Of a DNA stretch of 64,000 bases, positions 8,572 to 17,578 are shown piece after piece; positions within the stretch are counted from its first letter, which is position 1; each line of letters opens with the position of its first letter. The position numbers and the translations under genes were made by a program. The notes under the pieces are model-generated. The model had not been told where the DNA came from. It ran no database searches and was given only the letters and a program-made list of their open reading frames with translations. Source of the stretch: CAIVAT01 sp964355945 (lineage in GTDB: Bacteria; Bacteroidota; Bacteroidia; Bacteroidales; FEN-979); assembly GCA_964355945.1 (NCBI GenBank), contig CAYHGE010000005.1:1-64000 (forward strand), given 5' to 3'.

Positions 8572-9729
8572 TCACCAATACAACCCAATCAACTCCCGGT
8601 AATCCTCCTCCTTCATCTTTACATGCCCACCGCTCACCTTGCTGTGGATCATGGATTCAAGCAGAGATTGCTTACTTGTATCCGCAATATTCATCTCCGA
8701 CAACCTCACCGGGCAGCCAAGCGATTTGAAAAAAGCTTCGATGCGGTCGATCGACTGGTCAGCGGAAAGAGGTTCATCAAAAAGCGCGGTTCCGAGCTGT
8801 GAAATACGCTTGCCCATCTGCAGTTTAAAATGACGCATCCATGCGGGATAAACAATGGTGAGTGAAGCACCATGAGGTACATCGTACAACAAAGAGAGAC
8901 AATGCCCGGCGCTGTGCACTCCCCAATCGCCCGTTGACCGGCCATACATGGTCATACCGTTCAGTGCCATCGTTGCCGCGAACATGATTTTCTCACGATA
9001 TTCGTAATTTGTAAGGTCGCCCAGTAGTTTCGGGCCATATTCCATGGCTTCCTTTACGATGGAGATGACAAAACGGTCGGTGAGTGTGGTCTCCCCGATT
9101 CCGAACCATGCTTCGAAGCAGTGTGCGATAAGGTCGGCGATGCCGAAGGCCGTGTAATCTCTGGGAACCGTGAGGGTCAATCCAGGGTCAAGAAATGAGT
9201 GCTTCGGAAAGGTGAGGGGAGAACCAAACGCTGATTTTTGTCCCAGGGCGTGGTTGGAAACCACTGCAAACGGGTTCATCTCGGTGCCGGTTGCTGCCAG
9301 GGTAAGCACCGCGACCAATGGAATGGCTTTGGATGCAGTTGCTTTTCCGGTAAAGAAGTCCCAGCCCGGGTTTTGTACAGGGATGGTGACCGCGATGATC
9401 TTTGAGGAGTCGATCACGCTTCCGCCACCCACGGCAAGGATTACGTCAACGTTGTGCTGCCTGCCGATGGCAGCGGCAGCATCCACATCTTCGATCACCG
9501 GGTTCGACTTGATGCCGCCATATTCGCATACCTCGAAGCCCTCCATTTTCAGGCCATTCATGATCCGGTCGTAGAGGCCGCTTTTCTTCACGGATCCTTT
9601 ACCGTAAACAAGCAGCACCCGGTTGCCGTATTGTTTCAAAGTGATTCCAAGGGTCGGGAGGATGTTGTTCCCGAAGTGCAGGGTTGTTGGGTTGAAGGCG
9701 GTGAAGTTTTCCATATTCTTTTGTTTCAC
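8572..9729 (-). CDS. Iron-type NAD(P)H-dependent alcohol dehydrogenase (YqhD/Bdh class)
   Basis: Cytosolic group III alcohol dehydrogenase, reducing aldehydes to alcohols with NAD(P)H. The 385-residue protein has the nucleotide-binding GGGSVIDSSK (101-110), the ATGTEMN segment (147-152) and metal ligands Asp199, His203, His272 and His286. The spacing of these four (4, 69 and 14 residues) is the same as in E. coli YqhD, which supports the broad-range aldehyde reductase/butanol dehydrogenase class rather than FucO. An in-frame ATG five codons in (MENF) is an alternative start. It is transcribed away from the kbl and sugar cluster; a role in detoxifying lactaldehyde or other aldehydes from sugar breakdown is possible but only inferred. 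Confidence 0.92.
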   Translation of the reverse strand: MKQKNMENFTAFNPTTLHFGNNILPTLGITLKQYGNRVLLVYGKGSVKKSGLYDRIMNGLKMEGFEVCEYGGIKSNPVIEDVDAAAAIGRQHNVDVILAVGGGSVIDSSKIIAVTIPVQNPGWDFFTGKATASKAIPLVAVLTLAATGTEMNPFAVVSNHALGQKSAFGSPLTFPKHSFLDPGLTLTVPRDYTAFGIADLIAHCFEAWFGIGETTLTDRFVISIVKEAMEYGPKLLGDLTNYEYREKIMFAATMALNGMTMYGRSTGDWGVHSAGHCLSLLYDVPHGASLTIVYPAWMRHFKLQMGKRISQLGTALFDEPLSADQSIDRIEAFFKSLGCPVRLSEMNIADTSKQSLLESMIHSKVSGGHVKMKEEDYRELIGLYW

Positions 9730-9863
9730 GCAGATCCGCGCGGAAAAAGCCGCGGATTGGCGCAGATCAATTGGTTAGAAATAAGATTTGAGGTTTGATT
9801 CAAGGTTCAAAAGTACGATTAAATTAGTTACACCAGGAGTATCACCATCCGCCTGTCCGCCAC

Positions 9864-10557
9864 TTAAATAAAAGTTTCCATTTCATTCCTGGTAATGATT
9901 TCAGCCCTGTTTACCGGATAATTAGCCTGGAAGAAAGCGAATGATTTCTGTTTCTTAGGCTTACTCCATTTGAATTCAAAAAGATCGAATTGTCCACCTG
10001 ACTCTTCGATCAGATCAATCTCCTTCCGGTCATGTGTACGCCAGAAATACATATTTACAAACCGACGATGATAATGATTATATTTTATTCGCTCACTAAT
10101 CATGAAATTTTCCCATAAAGCGCCTGCATCAGTGCGGCTGTTAAGAAGATTAAAGTTGGAGATCAGAGCATTACGTATGCCATTGTCAAAGAAGTAAATC
10201 TTTCGGCTGCTTGATATTTCATTTCGCAGGTTTCTGCTGAATGGAGACAGCCGGAATATGACAAAGGCTTTTTCCAGTAATCCGATATAGGTGATAATTG
10301 TGTTCTTATCAACCTGAAGCAGGCTGGCGAGTTCGTTGTACGACACTTCATTCCCGATCTGCAATGCGAGGGCCCGAAGCAATTGTTCCAGCAGATCGGG
10401 CCGGCGTATCCCTTTATAAGCCAGCAAGTCTTTGTAAAGATAGCTGCCTGCAAGGTTGTTCAGTGGTTTTGCCCGTTTGCCGGGCACCAAGGATGATAAT
10501 GGCTTTCCCTTCAAACATTTCGCCACGGATAATGGACAATAGTTCTCGTTTTATCAT
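9864..10557 (-). pseudogene. Broken DUF4143-family ATPase (internal deletion plus frameshift)
   Basis: Remnant of an AAA ATPase of the AAA_14/DUF4143 family. From the ATG at 10557 the sequence reads MIKRELLSII and reaches an intact Walker A (GARQTGKTT), then breaks. A different frame continues from about 10470 with NNLAGSYLYKDLL and runs through the whole DUF4143 half to the stop at 9864. Compared with the full-length relative at 53276, about 145 residues are missing between the two parts, including Walker B and the sensor region. The C-terminal 220 residues remain open from an internal ATG at 10526, so a truncated product is possible but would lack the ATPase core. Confidence 0.8.
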
Positions 10558-10697
10558 AATTCGGTGATTTAATTCACCAAATTTAATAAAAAACAGTGAA
10601 TATATCCTTTTAATTTAACTTTTTATTCCTTGATTTACGCACTGTTTATTTTTAAAACAGGGGCTGATGCCGCAAGATAAATATCCATGTAAATTCT

Positions 10698-10705
10698 TAA
10701 TTTTG
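10698..10705 (+). promoter_or_regulatory. -7 element TAATTTTG upstream of kbl
   Basis: Exact match to TAnnTTTG, 25 bases before the kbl ATG. No clear -33 TTTG at the expected distance. Confidence 0.5.
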
Positions 10706-10730
10706 CTCTCAGACTACAAACAATCCAACT

Positions 10731-11678
10731 ATGTACGGAAACTTTAAGCAACATCTTCAGAAACAGCTCGATTCAATCATCTCCGAAGGACTTTACAAAA
10801 AAGAACGCGTTCTTGTAACGCCGCAGGGTGTGGAGATTAAAACCGACCATGGCCAGAAGGTCCTTAATTTCTGCGCCAACAACTACCTTGGTTTGTCGAA
10901 CGACCCCCGGGTGATGGCCGGTGCAAACTATACGTTTTTCCGTTATGGATTCGGCATGTCATCGGTGCGGTTTATCTGCGGCACGCAACAAATCCATAAG
11001 GATCTCGAGGCAAAGCTGAGTGAGTTCCTGGGGATGGAGGACACGATCCTCTTCTCTTCGGCATTTGATGCCAACGGCGGGGTGTTTGAGCCACTGCTCG
11101 GAGAACAGGATGCGATCATCTCGGATGAACTGAACCATGCCTCCATCATCGACGGGGTGCGGCTCTGCAAGGCACAGCGTTTCCGCTACAAAAACAACGA
11201 TATGGACGACCTCGAAGAGGTGCTCCAGGATGCCGGAGAGGCCCGGTTTAAGCTGATCGTGACCGACGGCGTTTTTTCCATGGACGGCATCATTGCCAAA
11301 GTTGATAAGATCTGCGACCTGGCTGAAAAATACAATGCCCTNNNNNNNNNNNNNNNNNNNNNNNNNNNNNNNNNNNNNNNNNNNNNNNNNNNNNNNNNNN
11401 NNNNNNNNNNNNNNNNNNNNNNNNNNNNNNNNNNNNNNNNNATCCATCCCATCGTACCTGTTCTGTTTGGCCATCTTCCCAACGATGCCAAACTTTCCCA
11501 GGAATTTGCCAATGAACTCCTCGAAGAGGGCATCTATGTGATTGGCTTTTACTATCCTGTTGTCCCCAAAGGCAAGTCCCGCATCAGGGTGCAGATCAGC
11601 GCTGCCCACTCGATGGAGCAGATCGGCTTTGCGCTGGATAAGTTCAGGAAGGTGGGGAAGAAACTGGGAGCGATATAG
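10731..11678 (+). CDS. kbl: 2-amino-3-ketobutyrate CoA ligase (glycine C-acetyltransferase), internal gap
   Basis: PLP enzyme of the alpha-oxoamine synthase family. It condenses glycine and acetyl-CoA to 2-amino-3-ketobutyrate, or runs the reverse step of threonine breakdown. Segments diagnostic of Kbl are conserved: VLNFCANNYLGL, MSSVRFICGTQ, SDELNHASIIDGVRLCKA and VVPKGKSRIRVQIS. The N run at 11342-11441 removes the PLP-binding Lys and the VD(D/E)SH motif. By alignment with the paralogue at 22879, about 119 residues (about 357 bp) are missing, not 33. No threonine dehydrogenase is nearby; the next gene, 25 bp downstream, is the mutarotase/cytidylyltransferase/kinase fusion, probably in one operon with it and fucP. 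Confidence 0.9.
   Translation: MYGNFKQHLQKQLDSIISEGLYKKERVLVTPQGVEIKTDHGQKVLNFCANNYLGLSNDPRVMAGANYTFFRYGFGMSSVRFICGTQQIHKDLEAKLSEFLGMEDTILFSSAFDANGGVFEPLLGEQDAIISDELNHASIIDGVRLCKAQRFRYKNNDMDDLEEVLQDAGEARFKLIVTDGVFSMDGIIAKVDKICDLAEKYNAXXXXXXXXXXXXXXXXXXXXXXXXXXXXXXXXXXIHPIVPVLFGHLPNDAKLSQEFANELLEEGIYVIGFYYPVVPKGKSRIRVQISAAHSMEQIGFALDKFRKVGKKLGAI
11342..11441. other. Assembly gap (100 N) inside kbl
   Basis: 100 N replacing the PLP-lysine region of kbl. The paralogue at 22879 implies about 357 bp are really missing. The existence of that paralogue may itself have caused the break in assembly. Confidence 0.98.
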
Positions 11679-11703
11679 TCCTTCACAATTCATCATATCA
11701 TCC

Positions 11704-13473
11704 ATGGGTGAACATCACCAGGTTTTTGGAAGCATCATCAGGTTGAAGCCCGAATACACCGAAAGGTATAAAGCACTTCATCGTCACACCTTTCCGGGTG
11801 TGCTCGACCGGATCAGCAAATCCCATATCAGCGATTATACCATTTTCCTGGCTGATGGAATCCTCTTCAGCCACATGATCTATGAAGGGCAGGATTTCAT
11901 TTCCGACATGAGGGAGATGGGCGATGAGGTGACCCGCGACTGGTGGCTTTTGACGGACCCGATGCAGGAACCCATGGCAGGGCGAATCGAGGGTGAATGG
12001 TGGGCCACACTGAAAAAGGTCATGGATTTCCGTCAGGGAGATGACCATGCCTCCTCCTCCATAAGGATGGCTTTTCTTACCGGGGTGGACGAAGTGGATG
12101 CCGAAGTGATTGAAAATCTCAGCGAAACACTGATGCAGCATGAACTTCCGGTTAATTTTAATCTGAAAATATTCAGCGGATTCAAAAACTATTTTATCTA
12201 TCTGGAACTTCCGCAACAATTTGTCTCGAATCCGGCAGCTCATCTGCCCGTAATTGCCCAACTCCTTGCCCCTGCCAGGCCGATGGAAGAAGTTTTTCAT
12301 ACCGGCCAAAGGGATCTCTCTGTTCAGAACCGAAAAAAAGCCTTCGTAACCGGGTGCTTCGACATGCTCCACAGCGGCCACGTGGCCTTCCTGGCGGAGG
12401 CCTCCGGCTATGGCGAACTGTATGTCGGCATTGGCTCGGATGCCAACGTGGCGCAGTTGAAAAACCGCTTTCCGATAAATGGGGAGGCGGAACGGAAATA
12501 CATGCTGGAGTCATTGGCCTGCGTTTCAGGTTGCCTGGTCAACACAGGATGGGGGATTATGGATTTTGAAACAGAGCTGGACCAGGTGCGGCCGGATATT
12601 TTCATCGTCAACGAGGAGGGTCATTCTCCGGAAAAGGAAAACCTGTGCCGGCTATCGGGGATTGAGTATAGAGTCCTGAAGCGGGTGCCATTTTCCATGC
12701 TTCCGCCGCGCTCAACCACGAATCTCAGGAGCGTGTGCACCATTCCTTTCCGAATCGACCTGGCCGGAGGCTGGCTCGACCAGCCGTATGTTTCGGAGCA
12801 TTGTCCGGGATCGGTTTTGACGATCAGCATTGAGCCGTCGTCCGGCTTCAACGAACGCAGCGGCATGGCATCCAGTACCAGGCGGAAAGCCATAGAACTC
12901 TGGTACAGTGCAATTCCGCATGGCGACGCAGAACACCTTGCAAAAATCCTCTTCGGCCTGGAAAATCCCCCGGGTACAAAGATTATTGCGGGTTCGCAGG
13001 ATGCACTGGGAATCGTTCTGCCGGGGCTGAATAACCTGCACTACTCTGGATCATACTGGCCCGACAAGATCACCTCTGTTCATGAAGAGGATATTCTTTC
13101 ATGGCTCGAACAGCATCTTTACCTGGTCACCCTTGGCCCCCGCATCAGCCAGTATGATGTTCTTGCCGGCACAGATATCAACCCTGTTAAGGCAAATACC
13201 CTTGCCAGGGCAGCCGATGACTGCTGGAATTCCATTCTCGCGAAGGACCTGGCAGGGTTCGGCAATGCCTTCCGCCGTTCATTTGAAGCCCAGGTATCTA
13301 TGTTCCCGAACATGGCACATAATGAAATTTACGACATCATCGGCCAATACAGCGGCAAGGCTGCCGGATGGAAGCTTTCGGGTGCGGGCGGTGGAGGGTA
13401 TCTCATCCTGGTTTCGGAACAGCCTGTTGATGGTGCTATACAGATCAGGATACGCAGGAAAAACAACCTCTGA
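11704..13473 (+). CDS. Mutarotase-like / cytidylyltransferase / GHMP kinase fusion protein
   Basis: 589-residue cytosolic protein with three kinds of domain. Residues 8-110 resemble RhaM-type L-rhamnose mutarotases (IIRLKPEYTERY; RDWWLLTDPM). Residues about 118-198 look like a second, weaker copy of the same dimeric alpha/beta fold (KIFSGFKNYFIYLELP; MEEVF). Residues 211-345 are a cytidylyltransferase-like domain with the HSGH nucleotide motif (223-226). Residues 346-589 are a GHMP kinase with IPFRIDLAGGWLD, the ATP loop ERSGMASSTRR (384-394) and KLSGAGGGGY (557-566). This suggests anomer exchange, sugar-1-phosphate formation and nucleotide activation of one sugar, but the order of steps and the substrate are inferred. 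It lies 25 bp after kbl and 10 bp before a FucP-type permease. The ATG at 11704 was chosen because an upstream in-frame ATG lies inside kbl. Confidence 0.82.
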   Translation: MGEHHQVFGSIIRLKPEYTERYKALHRHTFPGVLDRISKSHISDYTIFLADGILFSHMIYEGQDFISDMREMGDEVTRDWWLLTDPMQEPMAGRIEGEWWATLKKVMDFRQGDDHASSSIRMAFLTGVDEVDAEVIENLSETLMQHELPVNFNLKIFSGFKNYFIYLELPQQFVSNPAAHLPVIAQLLAPARPMEEVFHTGQRDLSVQNRKKAFVTGCFDMLHSGHVAFLAEASGYGELYVGIGSDANVAQLKNRFPINGEAERKYMLESLACVSGCLVNTGWGIMDFETELDQVRPDIFIVNEEGHSPEKENLCRLSGIEYRVLKRVPFSMLPPRSTTNLRSVCTIPFRIDLAGGWLDQPYVSEHCPGSVLTISIEPSSGFNERSGMASSTRRKAIELWYSAIPHGDAEHLAKILFGLENPPGTKIIAGSQDALGIVLPGLNNLHYSGSYWPDKITSVHEEDILSWLEQHLYLVTLGPRISQYDVLAGTDINPVKANTLARAADDCWNSILAKDLAGFGNAFRRSFEAQVSMFPNMAHNEIYDIIGQYSGKAAGWKLSGAGGGGYLILVSEQPVDGAIQIRIRRKNNL

Positions 13474-13483
13474 AATCAAAACG

Positions 13484-14719
13484 ATGACAAAAGCAAAACT
13501 CACCACAAAGGAGTACCTGCGTCCTTTCATCCTCATCACTTCACTGTTTTTTCTCTGGGGCATCGCCCATGGACTTGTTGATACGCTCAACAAGCATTTC
13601 CAGCTGATCCTCCATCTCTCGAAATCGCAATCGGGACTGATCCAGTTTGCACTTTACGGTGCATACTTCGGCATGGCACTGCCGGCCGGGTACTTCATGC
13701 GGAAATTCGGGTATAAAAAGGGCATCCTTCTGGGGCTCGGGCTTTTTGCAGCCGGTGCGTTCCTGATCGCCGGCACAACTGTTTTTGAATCCTTCCAGGT
13801 TTTCCTGCCCTGTCTTTTCATCCTTGGATGCGGACTGGCAACGCTGGAAACAGCCGCCAACCCTTATACGACCAAACTTGGTCCATTGGATTCCGCTGAG
13901 CGCAGGATCAATTTTTCGCAATCGTTCAACGGCCTTGCGTGGGTTATCGGACCGCTGATCGGCCTCGCCATCTATGGCAACCAGGGCGAAGAACCCGGCG
14001 GAAAACTCTTCTCGCTCATCCTTCCTTATTCCGTCATCGGGCTGGTGGTCGGGCTGTTTTTCATCCTTATCATGAAGACCCCGCTTCCTGAAGTTGGCGA
14101 CGAGGAGCAAACATCTTCGGAAAAGGTTACTTCACCGGGTGAAGTAGTTCCGGCCAGGACTCCCATGTTCCGTCAGAAACATTTTGTGCTGGGTGTGCTG
14201 GCACAGATGGCTTATGTAGCTGCTCAGACCGGTATTTTCAGTTACCTGATCAACTATGTGACTGATCCCGGCCAGACACCCCGTTTTGATGTGAATTACG
14301 GACCCTGGTTTCTGTCGGTTGGTTTTGCCCTTTTCATGGCCGGAAGGATGTCGGGGAGCTATCTCATGACTTTCATCAGGCCGGGGCGGTTGCTTGCTCT
14401 GTATGCTTTGTTGTGCATGGTGTTGCTGGTATTCGTCATGGCCAACCTGGGATGGATTTCCATCATTGCCCTGTTTGGCATCTTCTTCTTCATGTCGGTG
14501 ATGTTCCCGACCATCTTCGCTTTGGGGATCAAAAACCTGGGGCCTGATACCAAAAGGGGCTCTTCCTACATGGTCATGTCGATAGTTGGCGGAGCCATCT
14601 TCCCAATGCTGATGGGTTACATCGCCGATACGTACGGTATGTCCATGGGATTTATTGCGCCCCTGCCGCTCTTCGGATATATCCTCTGGTACGCACTCCG
14701 CGGCACCAAACCTATTTGA
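13484..14719 (+). CDS. FucP-family sugar:H+ symporter
   Basis: 411-residue inner-membrane transporter of the FHS (fucose-galactose-glucose symporter) MFS family. The N-terminus has the family signature FLWGIAHGLVDTLNKHFQ (about 20-37), followed by about twelve hydrophobic helices with a long charged loop near residues 195-225 between the two halves. FucP itself imports L-fucose with protons; relatives carry galactose, glucose or N-acetylglucosamine, so the sugar is uncertain. Position 10 bp after the mutarotase/kinase fusion suggests that it imports the sugar which that protein activates. The true start is the ATG at 13484; an in-frame ATG at 13082 lies inside the upstream gene. Its last 8 bases overlap the convergent DUF4476 gene. 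Confidence 0.88.
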   Translation: MTKAKLTTKEYLRPFILITSLFFLWGIAHGLVDTLNKHFQLILHLSKSQSGLIQFALYGAYFGMALPAGYFMRKFGYKKGILLGLGLFAAGAFLIAGTTVFESFQVFLPCLFILGCGLATLETAANPYTTKLGPLDSAERRINFSQSFNGLAWVIGPLIGLAIYGNQGEEPGGKLFSLILPYSVIGLVVGLFFILIMKTPLPEVGDEEQTSSEKVTSPGEVVPARTPMFRQKHFVLGVLAQMAYVAAQTGIFSYLINYVTDPGQTPRFDVNYGPWFLSVGFALFMAGRMSGSYLMTFIRPGRLLALYALLCMVLLVFVMANLGWISIIALFGIFFFMSVMFPTIFALGIKNLGPDTKRGSSYMVMSIVGGAIFPMLMGYIADTYGMSMGFIAPLPLFGYILWYALRGTKPI

Positions 14720-15452
14720 GCGACTCGATGTACTTCTGCAACTCTTCCTGGTTCGACTTACGCAGCACATCCTTCACCCGGTCATAATTGGCTGGATCGT
14801 TGCAGTGTTTGTAAGCGTATTTCGCAAAATTCAGGCAGGCTGACTCCCCGGAAAATACATAGATCACCTCGATGATCTGTGTGGTGGTGAGACAATGGCC
14901 GTCGGCCAGTTTTTTTGCCTGACTCAGCCTCGGCCCGTCGAACGGTGCGTTGGAGATCATCGCACGGGAAACCTGGAAATCGGCCTCATTCATCGGGTTG
15001 GGACAGCCTTTGCCATCGTCCCCGGATGGTTTGGCTTCTCCCTTAGGTTCTTCCGCCCTGGGTTTGTCTTCTTTTTTAACGCCGGGCTCTTCTTTGACAG
15101 GAACCGGCTCCTGCTTTGGCATGCGATCTTCGCTGGTTTTATCAAGAACAACTTTTCCCTTGTCCGATTTCCGGATCACATAATACATCGCTGGCCCGGG
15201 TGAATTGAACACGGTTTTTGCGAGATCGGGAATGGTGTTATCTTCAAACCTGATAAGGAGTTTGAAGGTCGGCCCTCCCGGACGATCGGTGTCAACGAGG
15301 GCGGCCGGCTTGTCATTTCGCTGGGATCCGTTTACAGAGACGGTGAACTTTTCCCCTTTTTCGGAAAAGATCACAATGGACTGCTGGGCGCTGGCTTTCC
15401 CGGCAACAAGCAATGCCAGGAGAAGCGATAAAAACAGGGTTCTGGTTTTCAT
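14712..15452 (-). CDS. Secreted DUF4476 domain protein
   Basis: 246-residue exported protein of unknown function, found mainly in Bacteroidota. It has a signal peptide (1-22, cleavage near ASAQQ), an N-terminal beta-rich region (about 23-105), a low-complexity linker rich in Lys, Glu and Pro (about 110-150), and a C-terminal DUF4476 domain (about 155-246) starting CPNPMNEADF and ending in repeated FAKYAY-type helices. No catalytic motif is seen. It converges on the fucP-like gene with an 8-bp overlap of coding ends (14712-14719) and has its own -7 box at 15482. Confidence 0.85.
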   Translation of the reverse strand: MKTRTLFLSLLLALLVAGKASAQQSIVIFSEKGEKFTVSVNGSQRNDKPAALVDTDRPGGPTFKLLIRFEDNTIPDLAKTVFNSPGPAMYYVIRKSDKGKVVLDKTSEDRMPKQEPVPVKEEPGVKKEDKPRAEEPKGEAKPSGDDGKGCPNPMNEADFQVSRAMISNAPFDGPRLSQAKKLADGHCLTTTQIIEVIYVFSGESACLNFAKYAYKHCNDPANYDRVKDVLRKSNQEELQKYIESLK

Positions 15453-15481
15453 GGTTTTCCGTTAAAAAGTTAGTAGGAATA

Positions 15482-15489
15482 CAAAGTTA
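15482..15489 (-). promoter_or_regulatory. -7 element TAACTTTG for the DUF4476 gene
   Basis: On the minus strand TAACTTTG matches TAnnTTTG and lies 29 bases before the ATG at 15452. No -33 element was found at the usual spacing. Confidence 0.5.
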
Positions 15490-15511
15490 ATAAACCTTCA
15501 GGTCAAAATCA

Positions 15512-17551
15512 TCATTCCTGGTAAAGGATCATGGCCGAAACCGGTGCAACATCGACAGTAGAAGAAAAAGGCTTACCATCATTATAGAATTGATAATCAC
15601 AGAGTGCAGCCTTCCAGGTACCGGGAGGCAAAACCACGCTGCTTTTGCGGGAGGCGCCGTTGAATATTACAAGGATCTGCTTCCAGGAATCACCATTCGC
15701 ATTTTCTTTCAATTGATAAGCAACAAGTTGCGGGTCATTCCCGGGCAGAAAAACCAGGTTTTTCCGGATCATTTCGCTGGTTTGCATCCTGAAGGCAGGA
15801 TGCGCTTTGCGCAGGGCGATCAGCTCCCTGTAATAATCAACCATCCTGCGATTTTTGTTTTTAAGTGCCCAGTCGATAAGGTTCACCGAATCCGGCATCT
15901 TGTAGGAGTTTTCCTCACCGCCTTTTGTCCTTTTCATCTCGGCACCGGCGTGTAAAAAAGGGACCCCTTGCGAGGTAAGCACAATGGTGGTGGCAAGTTT
16001 ATCCATTTTTTCAATATCCTCGGCAGATGCATCAGGCCGGGAAACTTTCAGCTTGTCGTACAAGGTATGATTGTCGTGGCATGAAACATAATTGATCACC
16101 TCCCCGGGGTTTTTCGACCAGGGCTCTTTGGAGTAATTTACTTTGGAATAGTCGATCTGCGGGTGTTCGCCCGATGCAACTATCCCGAACTTAACGGATT
16201 CGGCCATATCCATGGCTCCGCTGGCAAACCCTGTGCTCTTCCTGTCAAAAACACTGCCTTTAACCGCATCGCGGATATCGTCGCTGAATACCGTAATGCC
16301 GTTCATCTTTCCTACATTTCTCTTGAGGGCACGGTATTTCTCCGGAAGGGGTGAATCACCTGCCGTCCAGCCCTCTCCGTAAATCAGGATGGAAGGATTG
16401 ATGGCGTGAAGGGTTTCAGCCACCTTGTCCATTGTTTCCATGTCATGAATGGCCATCAGGTCGAAGCGAAAGCCATCCACATGGTATTCCCTGGCCCAGT
16501 ATGAAACCGATTCAAGGATGAACTTCCGCATCATGGCCCGGTCGGAGGCGGTCTCGTTGCCACATCCAGAAGCATTGCTGTATTTTCCGTCCTTTTCCCA
16601 TTGCCGGTAATAGTAGCCGGGAACCAGCAGATCGAAATTCGATTCATAAATCCGCGCCGTATGGTTGTATACAACATCCATAACCACGCCCAGCCCTTTC
16701 TGGTGCAGGGACATCACCATTTTTTTGAATTCCATGATCCTGACACCGCCATCCTCCGGATTCGTGGAATAGGAACCTTCGGGTACATTGTAGTTTTGCG
16801 GATCATATCCCCAGTTATATTGAGGTACCTCAGGTTTTGATTCATCGACCGTGATAAAATCGAATGCCGGCAGCAGGTGCACATGGGTGACCCCCATTTC
16901 GGCAATGTGGTCAATACCGGTGCTCTGACCTGTACTGTTTTTTGTACCGGTTTCGGTAAGACCGATAAATTTCCCCTTGTTTTTTATCCCCGAATTCGGA
17001 TCCGCCGACAGGTCACGGATGTGCAGTTCATAAAGGATGGCATCGACGGGGCTCTTCAGGATGGGCGAATGATCGGTTTCCCAACCTGACGGGTTTGTCA
17101 GGTTCAGGTCGATGATCTCTCCCCGTTTCCCGTTCATCCCCACCGCTTTGGCATAAGGATCGGTCGTTTCATCATTCCATTTCCCGCTGATCCTGGCCTG
17201 GAAAGTATAGTACTGATTTTTCCGGTCACCCTGTAATTCCGCAGTCCAGACTCCGTCGGCATCTTTCCGGCATGAAATCTCCTCCATCAGGTCATTTCCA
17301 GTTGAAGTTCTGTAAAATTTCAGCTTCATCTCTTCTGCCGGCGGCGACCATACCTTCAGCACGGTCTTTTCCGGAGAGTAAGTAACTCCAAGGTCTTTCC
17401 CGTTGTAAGGAGGATAAGTCCGGTATGGATCATACGCCAGGGATCCCGGATTATCCTGGTTGAGCATCAGCATTTGCTGGGAGAAAAGCCTGGCGGTAAA
17501 TGCTGAAAACACCCCCGAAAGGAGGATCAGCAGGATGATGGTTGTCTTCAT
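15512..17551 (-). CDS. pulA: Secreted type I pullulanase (GH13_14)
   Basis: 679-residue alpha-glucan debranching enzyme that cleaves alpha-1,6 links in pullulan or glycogen-like glucans. A signal peptide (1-24) sends it to the envelope. An N-terminal CBM48-like domain (about 55-150) precedes the GH13 barrel with region I DVVYNH (292-297), nucleophile Asp364 in GFRFD, acid/base Glu393 in YGEGW, and Asp493 in SCHDNH. The YNWGYDPQNYNVPEGSYST stretch (245-263) is the pullulanase hallmark. A beta-sandwich ends the protein. The ATG at 17551 is preferred over one 13 codons upstream because the promoter at 17579 leaves a 28-base leader and the signal peptide then starts properly. Confidence 0.93.
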   Translation of the reverse strand: MKTTIILLILLSGVFSAFTARLFSQQMLMLNQDNPGSLAYDPYRTYPPYNGKDLGVTYSPEKTVLKVWSPPAEEMKLKFYRTSTGNDLMEEISCRKDADGVWTAELQGDRKNQYYTFQARISGKWNDETTDPYAKAVGMNGKRGEIIDLNLTNPSGWETDHSPILKSPVDAILYELHIRDLSADPNSGIKNKGKFIGLTETGTKNSTGQSTGIDHIAEMGVTHVHLLPAFDFITVDESKPEVPQYNWGYDPQNYNVPEGSYSTNPEDGGVRIMEFKKMVMSLHQKGLGVVMDVVYNHTARIYESNFDLLVPGYYYRQWEKDGKYSNASGCGNETASDRAMMRKFILESVSYWAREYHVDGFRFDLMAIHDMETMDKVAETLHAINPSILIYGEGWTAGDSPLPEKYRALKRNVGKMNGITVFSDDIRDAVKGSVFDRKSTGFASGAMDMAESVKFGIVASGEHPQIDYSKVNYSKEPWSKNPGEVINYVSCHDNHTLYDKLKVSRPDASAEDIEKMDKLATTIVLTSQGVPFLHAGAEMKRTKGGEENSYKMPDSVNLIDWALKNKNRRMVDYYRELIALRKAHPAFRMQTSEMIRKNLVFLPGNDPQLVAYQLKENANGDSWKQILVIFNGASRKSSVVLPPGTWKAALCDYQFYNDGKPFSSTVDVAPVSAMILYQE

Positions 17552-17578
17552 AATGTTTTGCGTTGGTATATCAGAGCG

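Noticed and set aside
9723..9775. Short CGCAGAT-containing repeats before the alcohol dehydrogenase gene
   Set aside because: Two near copies with GC-rich spacer only; too weak to call a defined element or operator.
10731..11678. Serine palmitoyltransferase identity for the first alpha-oxoamine synthase
   Set aside because: Its substrate-side motifs (SDELNHASIIDGVRLCKA) match true Kbl closely, so kbl is preferred.
11704..13473. Fkp (L-fucose kinase / GDP-fucose pyrophosphorylase) identity for the fusion
   Set aside because: Fkp has a guanylyltransferase of another fold and is about 950 residues; here an HSGH-type cytidylyltransferase and mutarotase domains are present.
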